Assembly: GCA_910587195.1 (NCBI GenBank) | Contig: CAJUKL010000041.1 | Span: 1-19,270, forward strand | Length of the DNA stretch: 19,270 nucleotides | Direction of reading: 5' to 3' | DNA from: an uncultured Clostridia bacterium | Lineage (GTDB): Bacteria; Bacillota; Clostridia; Lachnospirales; Anaerotignaceae | Translations under genes and position numbers: made by a program | Notes under the pieces: model-generated | What the model saw: the letters and a program-made list of their open reading frames with translations, nothing else | The model's database searches: none | Told to the model about the DNA's origin: nothing | Shown here: piece by piece, positions 1 to 6,954 of the stretch | Position numbering within the stretch: position 1 is the first letter of the stretch | How the letters are laid out: each line of letters begins with the position of its first letter

Positions 1-78
1 AACTCTCGCAAGCTTTTTGAAAAAAGCTTGACCAAAAACTTTACCTTTCGCACACGTAACAAATTCTAAATTTTTTTA
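1..78 (+). repeat. Dispersed hairpin repeat, copy A (partial)
   Basis: This is the tail of a repeat that starts before the window. The hairpin at 9-30 (CAAGCTTTTT paired with AAAAAGCTTG) is followed by a short A-rich and CTTT-rich stretch. The same core occurs at 1529-1550 (inverted), 14206-14227 and 14801-14822. The sequence after the hairpin, up to about position 78, still resembles the copies at 1322-1580 and 14178-14380. It then diverges into AT-rich DNA before the promoter of the DUF362 gene. Confidence 0.7.
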
Positions 79-125
79 TATACAATATTTTTTATGCGGT
101 TGCCCTGAAAAATAAATATTTCGTA

Positions 126-154
126 TTGCTATTTTGTTTTTACATTGATACAAT
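126..154 (+). promoter_or_regulatory. Candidate sigma-A promoter of the DUF362/ferredoxin gene
   Basis: A -35-like TTGCTA (126-131) and a -10-like TACAAT (149-154) are separated by exactly 17 bases. They lie about 50 bases before the start codon at 205. The -10 matches consensus at 5 of 6 positions and the -35 at 4 of 6. No riboswitch-like structure is seen between promoter and gene. Confidence 0.45.
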
Positions 155-204
155 AATAATAGTACTTCTATTTACTTGAGTTAGAATGAAGGAGGATTTA
201 CTTT

Positions 205-1317
205 ATGAAATCAAAAGTATATTTTACAAATTTCAGAGCAAGACCGGGCATGAATTTACAGCAAAAACTTACTCGTTTGATAAAAACAGCTGGTATTGGT
301 GACATTGACTTTCATAAAAAATATGTTGCAATTAAAATTCATTTTGGAGAGCCGGGTAATCTTGCCTATTTACGTCCAAACTATGCAAAAACAGTTGTAG
401 ATGTGATTAAGGAATTAGGTGGAAAACCATTTTTAACAGATTGTAATACCTTATATGTTGGCGGCAGAAAAAACGCTTTAGACCATATTGATTCTGCCTA
501 TTTGAACGGATTTACTCCTTTTTCTACTGGTTGCCATGTTATCATTGGTGATGGTTTAAAGGGAACAGATGAAGCATTGATTCCTATTGATGGAGAATAT
601 ATCAAAGAGGCAAAAATCGGACGTGCGATTATGGATGCTGACATTATTATTTCTTTGAATCATTTCAAAGGACATGAAATGGCAGGTTTTGGTGGTGCAT
701 TAAAAAATATTGGTATGGGTTGTGGTTCTCGTGCTGGAAAAATGGAAATGCATAATGCTGGAAAACCTCGTGTCAAAGAAAGAAAATGTGTAGGTTGTGG
801 AATGTGTCAAAAAATCTGTGCACATAGTGCCATTACGATTACGGATAAAAAGGCTTCCATTGACCACAACAAATGTGTTGGCTGTGGTAGATGTATTGGT
901 ATCTGTCCACATGATGCTATTTTTGCTGTTAATGATGAAGCGATTGACATTATGAATAAAAAAATGGCAGAATATTCTCTTGCAGTACTAAAGGGCAGAC
1001 CACATTTTCATATCAGTCTTGTTATGGATGTTTCTCCATTCTGTGATTGTCATGCAGAAAACGATGTTCCAATTGTTCCAGACATTGGTATGTTTGCTTC
1101 TTTTGACCCAGTTGCATTAGATGTTGCCTGTGCAGATGCAGTAAACAAGCAACCTGTCATTGCTGGCAGTATTTTAGAGGAACATATGCAAGAACATCAG
1201 GAAGAAAGTGATGATTATTTTCATTTAGTTTCTCCAAACACAAGTTGGCGTTCCTGTGTAGAGCACGCTGAAAAGATTGGCATTGGTCATCAATCTTACG
1301 AACTAATTGAAATCTAA
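205..1317 (+). CDS. DUF362 domain protein with two [4Fe-4S] ferredoxin motifs
   Basis: This is a 370-residue cytoplasmic iron-sulfur protein. Residues 1-185 and 250-350 have the look of the DUF362 family (KIHFGEPGN near 44-52, NHFKGHEMAGFGGALKN near 152-168). Inserted between them is a double ferredoxin domain with two classical CxxCxxCxxxC motifs, at Cys195/198/201/205 and Cys224/227/230/234. It can therefore be expected to bind two [4Fe-4S] clusters and carry electrons. The partner and reaction of DUF362 proteins are not established, so no pathway is assigned. The ATG start has a good Shine-Dalgarno (GGAGG) ten bases upstream. The gene is monocistronic in appearance: a promoter precedes it and 417 bases of repeat DNA follow it. 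There is no signal peptide or membrane segment. Confidence 0.9.
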   Translation: MKSKVYFTNFRARPGMNLQQKLTRLIKTAGIGDIDFHKKYVAIKIHFGEPGNLAYLRPNYAKTVVDVIKELGGKPFLTDCNTLYVGGRKNALDHIDSAYLNGFTPFSTGCHVIIGDGLKGTDEALIPIDGEYIKEAKIGRAIMDADIIISLNHFKGHEMAGFGGALKNIGMGCGSRAGKMEMHNAGKPRVKERKCVGCGMCQKICAHSAITITDKKASIDHNKCVGCGRCIGICPHDAIFAVNDEAIDIMNKKMAEYSLAVLKGRPHFHISLVMDVSPFCDCHAENDVPIVPDIGMFASFDPVALDVACADAVNKQPVIAGSILEEHMQEHQEESDDYFHLVSPNTSWRSCVEHAEKIGIGHQSYELIEI

Positions 1318-1321
1318 CACT

Positions 1322-1580
1322 TTCACGCTTTCTTGAAAGAAAGCATAGAACTTTGTACGGTGCAAAACGTCCGGTGGACGTTTGTTCTGCACCGACCGAA
1401 ACAAAGTGTAGACAACTTCGTTTCGCTGCTGTGTGATAGACTTGAATGGTTACTTTAGATGAACGACAACAGACCACCAGAGGTTAAAACTTCGTTTTGT
1501 TGCGTGTGCAGAAGATAAAGTTTTTGGTCAAGCTTTTTTCAAAAAGCTTGCAAGAGTTTGAGAACAGAGTTCTCAAGGTT
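1322..1580 (-). repeat. Dispersed hairpin repeat, copy B (inverted, long form)
   Basis: This is a full-looking copy of the repeat in minus orientation. It has four stem-loops: 1327-1344 (GCTTTCTT with AAGAAAGC), a long one at 1351-1406 whose inner stem is AAACGTCC/GGACGTTT, 1529-1550 (CAAGCTTTTT core) and 1558-1576 (TTGAGAAC/GTTCTCAA). The stretch between them matches the copy at 14178-14380 in order and in part in sequence. The long 1351-1406 hairpin is an addition of about 50 bases that the other copy lacks. Together with 1581-1734 it fills the gene-free gap after the DUF362 gene. No credible protein is encoded. Confidence 0.75.
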
Positions 1581-1629
1581 CTAATATGTTTGCAAGCGTG
1601 TTTATGAAAATACTTGGAGGAACGAAAAT

Positions 1630-1662
1630 GGAGCACCATCGGTTAAAATTTAGAATCTGTTT
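1630..1662 (-). repeat. Repeat fragment B' (partial copy)
   Basis: A short piece sharing GGAG-ACCATCGGTTAAAA and TCTGTT with the inner part of the copy at 14178-14380 (minus orientation here). It appears to be a remnant of a second insertion next to copy B. It also overlaps an 18-codon open frame (1628-1684) that has a good ribosome binding site. Confidence 0.45.
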
Positions 1663-1734
1663 TGTTTGTAAAAGCATATACTAATTAATACCTTAATGTT
1701 TTATCAACAACTGAAATAAGCTAGGAGGTAGCCC

Positions 1735-2151
1735 ATGAAATATTTAAAAAAAGGAATGTTTTTATTATTACTTGCTTTTTTTCTATTTTTGTTCATGGGC
1801 TATACTATTCCCCAAAAGACAAGGATTCAAAAATCACTTTCCTGCCTTGATGACAGACAAAAAAAGATTCCTGTTACCATTTCAGGTACTTATTTTCATT
1901 ATATTTTAAAAGATGATTGCTTTGATGGAACTATTACAATAGCAGGGAAAAAATATACTAGAAATTATACATTGCGAGATGATTTATATGGTAACTTTAC
2001 AGATGAAACAGGACAGCCTACTTACATATTTTTACAGTTTCGACAGTTTGATTATATTTCTGGTAGCGATGGAATCCATACCTTTACAAGTAAGTGGAAT
2101 CCCGAATGGACAAAAGAATTTAAAAAACTAATAGATAAAAAAATCAATTAA
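1735..2151 (+). CDS. Small membrane-anchored or exported protein of unknown function
   Basis: The 138-residue product is not recognised. Residues 1-7 are basic, and residues 8-24 form a strongly hydrophobic helix rich in Leu and Phe. This suggests an uncleaved signal anchor or a signal peptide, with the remaining 110 or so residues outside the cytoplasm. No lipobox cysteine is present. The exposed part is rich in aromatic residues and threonine, contains two Cys residues (37 and 62), and ends in a basic tail. The ATG has an excellent Shine-Dalgarno (AGGAGG). Only 46 bases separate it from larC, with no terminator between, so it may share a transcript with the lar genes. A role in nickel maturation is possible from position alone and is not supported by any motif. 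Confidence 0.75.
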   Translation: MKYLKKGMFLLLLAFFLFLFMGYTIPQKTRIQKSLSCLDDRQKKIPVTISGTYFHYILKDDCFDGTITIAGKKYTRNYTLRDDLYGNFTDETGQPTYIFLQFRQFDYISGSDGIHTFTSKWNPEWTKEFKKLIDKKIN

Positions 2152-2197
2152 GGGAACAACTTTTATATTAATCATAAAAGAGAGGAGGAACACAAAA

Positions 2198-3415
2198 ATG
2201 TTATATTTTCAATGCTTTTCTGGCATCAGTGGCGACATGACAGTTGCTGCTCTGCTTGATTTAGGTGCAGACCAAAAAATATTATTAGAAGGATTACAAA
2301 GTCTTTCTTTAGAAGGCTATCATATTCATATAAGTCGTACCCAAAAGTGTGGTATTTCTGCCTGCGATTTTGATGTTGTATTAGAGCATGAACATCATCA
2401 TGAGCATGAACATCATCATGAGCATGAACATCACCATGAGCACGAACACCACCACGAACATAGAACAATACAAGATATTTTTCCTATCATTGAAAATAGT
2501 GCTATCAGTCCTGCTGCAAAAACACTTTCCAAAAAAATATTTATGATTGTAGCAGAAGCAGAAGCAAAAGCACACAATCAACCAGTGGAACAAGTGCATT
2601 TTCATGAGGTAGGTGCGATTGATTCCATTGTAGATATTGTTGCAGCAGCCATTTGTCTTGATAATTTAGGTATAACAGAATGTGTATTTTCACCTATTTA
2701 TGAAGGGTGTGGACATGTTCATTGTCAACATGGCTCTTTACCAGTACCTGTTCCGGCTGTGGTAAATATTGCAGAAAAATATGGGTTACCATTAAAATTA
2801 ACAGAAATACAGGGCGAACTTGTTACACCTACAGGCATTGCAATCGCAGCAGCACTTTATAATCATAAAGAATTACCCGAACAATATAAAATCATAAAAA
2901 CAGGAATCGGTGCCGGAAAAAAAGAGTTTGAAAAAGCAAATATCCTACGCTGTTTTTTAATAGAACCAAAGCAGCAAAATACCATATGGTGTTTAGAAAC
3001 AAATGTTGATGATACAACTGGAGAAAATATGGGCTTTGTTTTAGAAAAACTATTTGATGCAGGTGCAAAAGATGCCTTTTTTACGCCTGTTTATATGAAA
3101 AAAAACCGTCCTGCTTATTGTATTACTGTTTTGTGTGAGGAAAATAAAATACAACAAATGGAATTTATTTTATTTTTCCATACAACTACTATTGGAATCC
3201 GTCGTCATGCTTTACAACGTACGGTATTAGAAAGAGAAATCAAAACATTTCCTACTTCTTATGGAGAAGCAGTTGTAAAAAAGGTAGTCTATCAACAAAC
3301 TGTATTTTATTATCCAGAATATCAAAATGTAAAGGAGCTAGCAGAGCAAAATAACATTGATTTTAAAACAATGTATCAAGTCATTGTTGCGGCTGCAAAA
3401 CAAAATCATGTATAA
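2198..3415 (+). CDS. larC: LarC, nickel insertion protein for the nickel-pincer nucleotide cofactor
   Basis: LarC inserts nickel into the pincer nucleotide in a CTP-dependent step, the last stage of making the LarA cofactor. The 405-residue product begins with the typical FQCFSGISGDMTVAALLDLG stretch. It has the family segment HFHEVGAIDSIVDIVAAA near 129-146. The C-terminal half (WCLETNVDDTTGENMGFVLE, from about 267) is the CTP-binding domain. In Lactobacillus plantarum the two halves are joined by programmed frameshifting; here they are one continuous frame. Residues 63-88 form a His/Glu-rich tract encoded by an 18-bp tandem repeat, probably a nickel-binding or storage loop. The Shine-Dalgarno GAGGAGG precedes the ATG. 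The stop codon overlaps the larE start. Confidence 0.95.
   Translation: MLYFQCFSGISGDMTVAALLDLGADQKILLEGLQSLSLEGYHIHISRTQKCGISACDFDVVLEHEHHHEHEHHHEHEHHHEHEHHHEHRTIQDIFPIIENSAISPAAKTLSKKIFMIVAEAEAKAHNQPVEQVHFHEVGAIDSIVDIVAAAICLDNLGITECVFSPIYEGCGHVHCQHGSLPVPVPAVVNIAEKYGLPLKLTEIQGELVTPTGIAIAAALYNHKELPEQYKIIKTGIGAGKKEFEKANILRCFLIEPKQQNTIWCLETNVDDTTGENMGFVLEKLFDAGAKDAFFTPVYMKKNRPAYCITVLCEENKIQQMEFILFFHTTTIGIRRHALQRTVLEREIKTFPTSYGEAVVKKVVYQQTVFYYPEYQNVKELAEQNNIDFKTMYQVIVAAAKQNHV
2384..2461 (+). repeat. 18-bp tandem repeat inside larC encoding a His/Glu tract
   Basis: There are four units of 18 bases (2384-2401, 2402-2419, 2420-2437, 2438-2455) plus a partial fifth, each encoding Glu-His-Glu-His-His-His. 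The first two units are identical. The third has one CAT-to-CAC change and the fourth uses CAC at every His codon. All changes are silent, so the protein repeat is kept exactly. The unit is a multiple of three, so copy number can change without breaking the frame. Confidence 0.9.
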
Positions 3416-4199
3416 ACAATTAGAAAAAGAAATTTTAAAATATAGCAATGGTGGCATTTGTATTGCTTTTTCCGGGGGTGTTGATAGCAGCCTTTTATTA
3501 AAAGTTACCTGTGAAGTGGCACAAAAACAAAACAAAAAAATTTATGCGGTATTATTTGACACTTTTTTGCAACCTAAAAATAATATTACCATTGCAAAAA
3601 AGGTTGCAGAGGAATGTGGTGCTTTCTTTTCTATTTTGTCCATCAATGAATTAGAAAACCCCTTGTTACAATATAATCCAAAAGATAGATGTTATCAATG
3701 TAAAAAGTTTCTTTTTGGCAAACTTTTAGATTTTGCAAAACAGCATAATTGTCAATATCTATTTGATGGTACAAATGAAGATGATAAATCTGTTTATCGA
3801 CCAGGATTGCAAGCGATAAAGGAATTAGGAATTATTAGCCCTCTTGCAGATGCTCACATTACTAAAGAGCAAGTACGTTTATTAGCAGCGCAATTAGGAC
3901 TCTCCGTTGCAAATCGTGCTTCTAATTCTTGCCTTGCTACACGTTTGGCATATGGCATGAAACTAGAACCACAAACTCTTTTAAAAATAGAACAAGGAGA
4001 AATTTTTTTAGAACAGCTTGGATTTCGTCAAATTCGTTTACGAATTCATGGTGATATTATGCGTATAGAAGTTGCAAAAGAACAAATGTCCTTGTTTGCT
4101 GAAAAAATAGAAGAAATTCGTAATTATTTTAAAGATTTTGGTTGGAAACATATTACTGTTGATATATATGGTTTTCGTTCTGGTACTATGGACTTATAA
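3408..4199 (+). CDS. larE: LarE, sulfur transferase for the nickel-pincer nucleotide (cluster-type cysteine pattern)
   Basis: LarE activates the pyridinium biscarboxylate mononucleotide with ATP and installs the two thiocarboxylate sulfurs that hold nickel. From the ATG at 3408 the protein has 263 residues. It has an ATP-pyrophosphatase P-loop, FSGGVDSS (21-28), and a family stretch ASNSCLATRLAYG (171-183). Three cysteines stand out: Cys95 and Cys98 (DRCYQCKK) and Cys175. Single-cysteine LarE, as in L. plantarum, sacrifices its own sulfur. The three-cysteine form is known to bind a [4Fe-4S] cluster, which is inferred here. An in-frame TTG at 3357 would add 17 residues, but these lie wholly inside larC. 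The ATG overlapping the larC stop by 8 bases, an arrangement typical of translational coupling, is preferred. Confidence 0.93.
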   Translation: MYKQLEKEILKYSNGGICIAFSGGVDSSLLLKVTCEVAQKQNKKIYAVLFDTFLQPKNNITIAKKVAEECGAFFSILSINELENPLLQYNPKDRCYQCKKFLFGKLLDFAKQHNCQYLFDGTNEDDKSVYRPGLQAIKELGIISPLADAHITKEQVRLLAAQLGLSVANRASNSCLATRLAYGMKLEPQTLLKIEQGEIFLEQLGFRQIRLRIHGDIMRIEVAKEQMSLFAEKIEEIRNYFKDFGWKHITVDIYGFRSGTMDL

Positions 4200-4210
4200 G
4201 GAGTAAAATC

Positions 4211-4954
4211 ATGGAAAATATAAAAGAGATATTAAAACAAGTAAAACAAGGTAGAATTTCTATAGAACAAGCAGAAAAAGTAATCCAGCAAAAAAATACA
4301 ATGGATTTTGCTACAATAGACTGGCAGCGTTCTACTCGTAAAGATTATGGAGAAGTCATTTTTTGCAATGGAAAAAAAACAGCACATGTTGTTTCTATTT
4401 TTGAAGCATTTGCGCAAAAAAAGCAGAATGTATTAGGAACCAGAGCCTCTAAAAAGCAATTTTTTGCAATTCAAAAAAAGGTACCCCAAACAGAATATGA
4501 TGAAACTTCCCAAATTATAAAAGCAATTTTTTCTCCTATTCCAAAAAGAGGATGTGTTGCTGTTTGTACAGCAGGCACTTCTGACATTCCCATTGCAGAA
4601 GAAGCAGCACAAACAGCAGAATTTCATGGTAGCCATGTAATACGTGTTTATGATGTTGGTGTTGCAGGAATCCATAGACTTTTTGCTCGGTTAGAGGAAA
4701 TTCGTTCTGCAAATTGTATTGTTGCAGTTGCCGGCATGGAAGGTGCTCTAGGGGGTGTTATTACAGGGCTTGTCAATAAACCTGTCATTGCTGTACCAAC
4801 TTCTGTAGGATATGGTACTTCTTTTCAGGGTGTTTCTGCCCTGCTAACAATGTTAAATTCCTGTGCAGAAGGTATGGCAGTTGTCAATATTGACAATGGG
4901 TTTGGTGCTGGTTATCTTGCTTCTCAAATCAATCGACTTATCACTACAAAATAA
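4211..4954 (+). CDS. larB: LarB, pyridinium-3,5-biscarboxylic acid mononucleotide synthase
   Basis: LarB carboxylates and hydrolyses nicotinic acid adenine dinucleotide, the first step of nickel-pincer cofactor synthesis. The 247 residues match the family length. The C-terminal half (about 112-245) is the PurE-like domain with CTAGTSD (119-125), AGMEGALGG (174-182) and NIDNGFGAG (226-234). Glu177 and Cys218 fit by position the residues reported as important in L. plantarum LarB (Glu180 and Cys221, from memory). AAGGAG overlapping the larE stop serves as the ribosome binding site, eight bases before the ATG. It is the last gene of the larC-larE-larB run and is followed by a stem-loop shared with the convergent mrp operon. 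No larA lies in the window. Confidence 0.95.
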   Translation: MENIKEILKQVKQGRISIEQAEKVIQQKNTMDFATIDWQRSTRKDYGEVIFCNGKKTAHVVSIFEAFAQKKQNVLGTRASKKQFFAIQKKVPQTEYDETSQIIKAIFSPIPKRGCVAVCTAGTSDIPIAEEAAQTAEFHGSHVIRVYDVGVAGIHRLFARLEEIRSANCIVAVAGMEGALGGVITGLVNKPVIAVPTSVGYGTSFQGVSALLTMLNSCAEGMAVVNIDNGFGAGYLASQINRLITTK

Positions 4955-4964
4955 ATGCAAATGT

Positions 4965-5000
4965 TAAAAAACAAGCCCTAAGCAAATGCTTAGGGCTTAT
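4965..5000 (-). terminator. Intrinsic terminator between larB and the mrp operon
   Basis: A perfect 11-bp stem (AAGCCCTAAGC at 4973-4983, GCTTAGGGCTT at 4988-4998) closes a 4-base loop. On the minus strand it is followed by a T-run (reverse of the AAAAAA at 4966-4971), which makes a textbook terminator for the mrp operon. On the plus strand the downstream T-tract is weak, but the stem may still stop larB transcripts. Confidence 0.85.
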
Positions 5001-5004
5001 GGTT

Positions 5005-6909
5005 CTATATCAAAATATATATCATAGCGAATGCAAAACCTGCCCCCAAAAACAGCAAACTTTTTGACAAATTATCTTTAAAAATTTGTTTGCCTCCTTG
5101 AGGATAAACTGTAAAATAAAGGTTTTCCTTTGGCACTACCTTACCACTTTTATTATTAAAAATATACATTTGACAAAGCAAAATTATTGCATCTGTAATA
5201 GAGCCAATGGTTCTTGCAATCAATGCGCCTAAAAATGGCAACACGCCTAAAATAATTGGTCTATAAAGTTGATTTTCTAAATTCCAGCCTTCTGGCCACC
5301 TATCTAAATAAATAACTTCTCCATTTTCGCCTTTTTTTGTTAATCCTTTTCTAATTACAAATAGATATACAATAGCTCCAACGCTTAAGGAAATCACAGC
5401 ACCTTTTAAATTAACCCATGAAAAATAATGGATTGTATGTGCTGGTGCATGACCATATACAAAACTTCTGCTTATTGTTGCAATGTGTTCCTGTGTTTGG
5501 TGGGGAAAAATACCAAATATAACTGGCAACAAGGCACACATAAAAAGCAATATTTCAGAAAGAGTATATTTTGTTTGTTTTTTTTCTGTTCCATTGGATT
5601 CTATAAAAACAGCCACAAATAATTTTGTCATATAAGCCACTGTTAAGCCACCTGCAAATAAAAATAGATATTCTATTATTTTCATTTGTGTTATACTTTT
5701 TCCAGCTTCTGCTAACAAAGCAATTTCTTCCACAATACTTTCATGAATTAAAGTTTTGCTGATGTAGCCATTCCAAAATGGAACACCCATGACACCTAAT
5801 GCTCCCATAAGGAAAATAATTTTTAAAAGCGGTTTTTGTTTTCCATATCCTCTAATATGGTTTAGGTTTAAATCCCTTGTATGAAAATATATCATGCCAG
5901 TTGTCATAAATAATAGCAATTTTACAATGGTATGATTCACTAAATGTAAAATACTTCCATCTACCGCTAAAGCATTATGTTCTCCCAAAACACCCTGCAT
6001 TCCAATCCCTACCAAAATAAAACCTATTTGAGATAAGGAAGAACATGCTAATGTTCTTTTTAAATCAATCGAAAATACTGCTAAAATTCCTCCTAAAAGC
6101 ATCGTCATTACGCCAAAATAAACTATCATCATACCCCATTTTGCATCATGAAGAAATATCACACTTAATATTAAAATACCATAAACTCCCGTTTTAGAAA
6201 GCACACAAGAAAGCAAAGCTGTTGCAGGAGCTGGTGCAGCTGGATAAACCTCTACAAGCCATGTATGTAATAAAAACATTCCTGCTTTTGCACCAAAACC
6301 AAACAATATTAGTATTCCAATGCCATAAATTTGGCTTTTATCCTGCATTTGCGCAACTATTTCCATAATCTCATAAAACACTAATGTACCTGTTTTATGG
6401 TAAAGCAAAAAAATTCCCATTAAGGTTACAAGACCGCCCAAGACAGCAACAGCTAAATAGGTCGCTGCTGCATAAAGAGCTTCACCTGTTCCTCTATGCA
6501 TAATAAGAACATAAGAAGTAAAGGACATCATTTCAAAAAAGATAAATGTTGTATATAAATCAGCAGACAAAAACACACCCATAGTAGCACCCAAAGTCAT
6601 TAGCATAAAAAAGTAATATCGGTTACGGTTTTTGTCTTTTTGGAAATAATCTCTCGAAAGTACCGTTGTAATAAACCAAACAAATGCTGTCATCATTGCT
6701 AATACTTTGTGGATTCCGTCCCCTTGTAAAGTAATTCCTAAACTGCAAAAACCATCTATATGATAACTGCCTTCTATAGAAATACTTGCTGCAAATACGA
6801 TTGCTGTTGCAATCCAACAAAAATAATCTCTTGCTCTTTTATTTTTTTTGCCAATGATATAACTGATAAAAGCACTTATCATCGGAAAAAAAACAAGAAA
6901 TGGTAACAT
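5005..6909 (-). CDS. NuoL/MrpA-like antiporter subunit with C-terminal extension
   Basis: This is a 634-residue polytopic membrane protein of the proton-conducting antiporter family (Nuo L/M/N, MrpA/D). The core (about 1-430) has the family charge set: Glu126 in FIFFEMMSFTSYV, Lys208 in GFGAKAGMF, Lys239 in LLSCVLSKTGVYG and Lys385 in WNGYISKTLIHE. Beyond the core come hydrophobic segments near 440-460, 500-515, 545-575 and 613-634, separated by a hydrophilic stretch. This recalls the extra helices and lateral helix of NuoL and MrpA, but no MrpA C-terminal domain is attached; that part is separate (12752-13000). It is the last gene of the operon, 45 bases after its neighbour, with AGGAGG before the ATG. 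It probably caps the membrane arm, which is inference. Confidence 0.88.
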   Translation of the reverse strand: MLPFLVFFPMISAFISYIIGKKNKRARDYFCWIATAIVFAASISIEGSYHIDGFCSLGITLQGDGIHKVLAMMTAFVWFITTVLSRDYFQKDKNRNRYYFFMLMTLGATMGVFLSADLYTTFIFFEMMSFTSYVLIMHRGTGEALYAAATYLAVAVLGGLVTLMGIFLLYHKTGTLVFYEIMEIVAQMQDKSQIYGIGILILFGFGAKAGMFLLHTWLVEVYPAAPAPATALLSCVLSKTGVYGILILSVIFLHDAKWGMMIVYFGVMTMLLGGILAVFSIDLKRTLACSSLSQIGFILVGIGMQGVLGEHNALAVDGSILHLVNHTIVKLLLFMTTGMIYFHTRDLNLNHIRGYGKQKPLLKIIFLMGALGVMGVPFWNGYISKTLIHESIVEEIALLAEAGKSITQMKIIEYLFLFAGGLTVAYMTKLFVAVFIESNGTEKKQTKYTLSEILLFMCALLPVIFGIFPHQTQEHIATISRSFVYGHAPAHTIHYFSWVNLKGAVISLSVGAIVYLFVIRKGLTKKGENGEVIYLDRWPEGWNLENQLYRPIILGVLPFLGALIARTIGSITDAIILLCQMYIFNNKSGKVVPKENLYFTVYPQGGKQIFKDNLSKSLLFLGAGFAFAMIYILI

Positions 6910-6954
6910 CGCGTCAGCCTCCTGTTATTTTAATTCTATCTGTAAAAGATTCCA

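Noticed and set aside
1157..1477. Minus-strand 106-residue frame across the end of the DUF362 gene and repeat copy B
   Set aside because: It spans the end of a clear plus-strand gene and a hairpin-rich repeat. No family features are seen.
2381..2605. Minus-strand frames over the larC tandem repeat (Met/Leu/Phe-rich or His/Asp-rich proteins)
   Set aside because: They are reverse-strand readings of the His/Glu codons. They have no ribosome binding site and no family resemblance.
3357..3407. Longer larE beginning at an upstream TTG
   Set aside because: The added 17 residues lie wholly inside larC. The ATG at 3408 overlapping the larC stop gives the usual family N-terminus.
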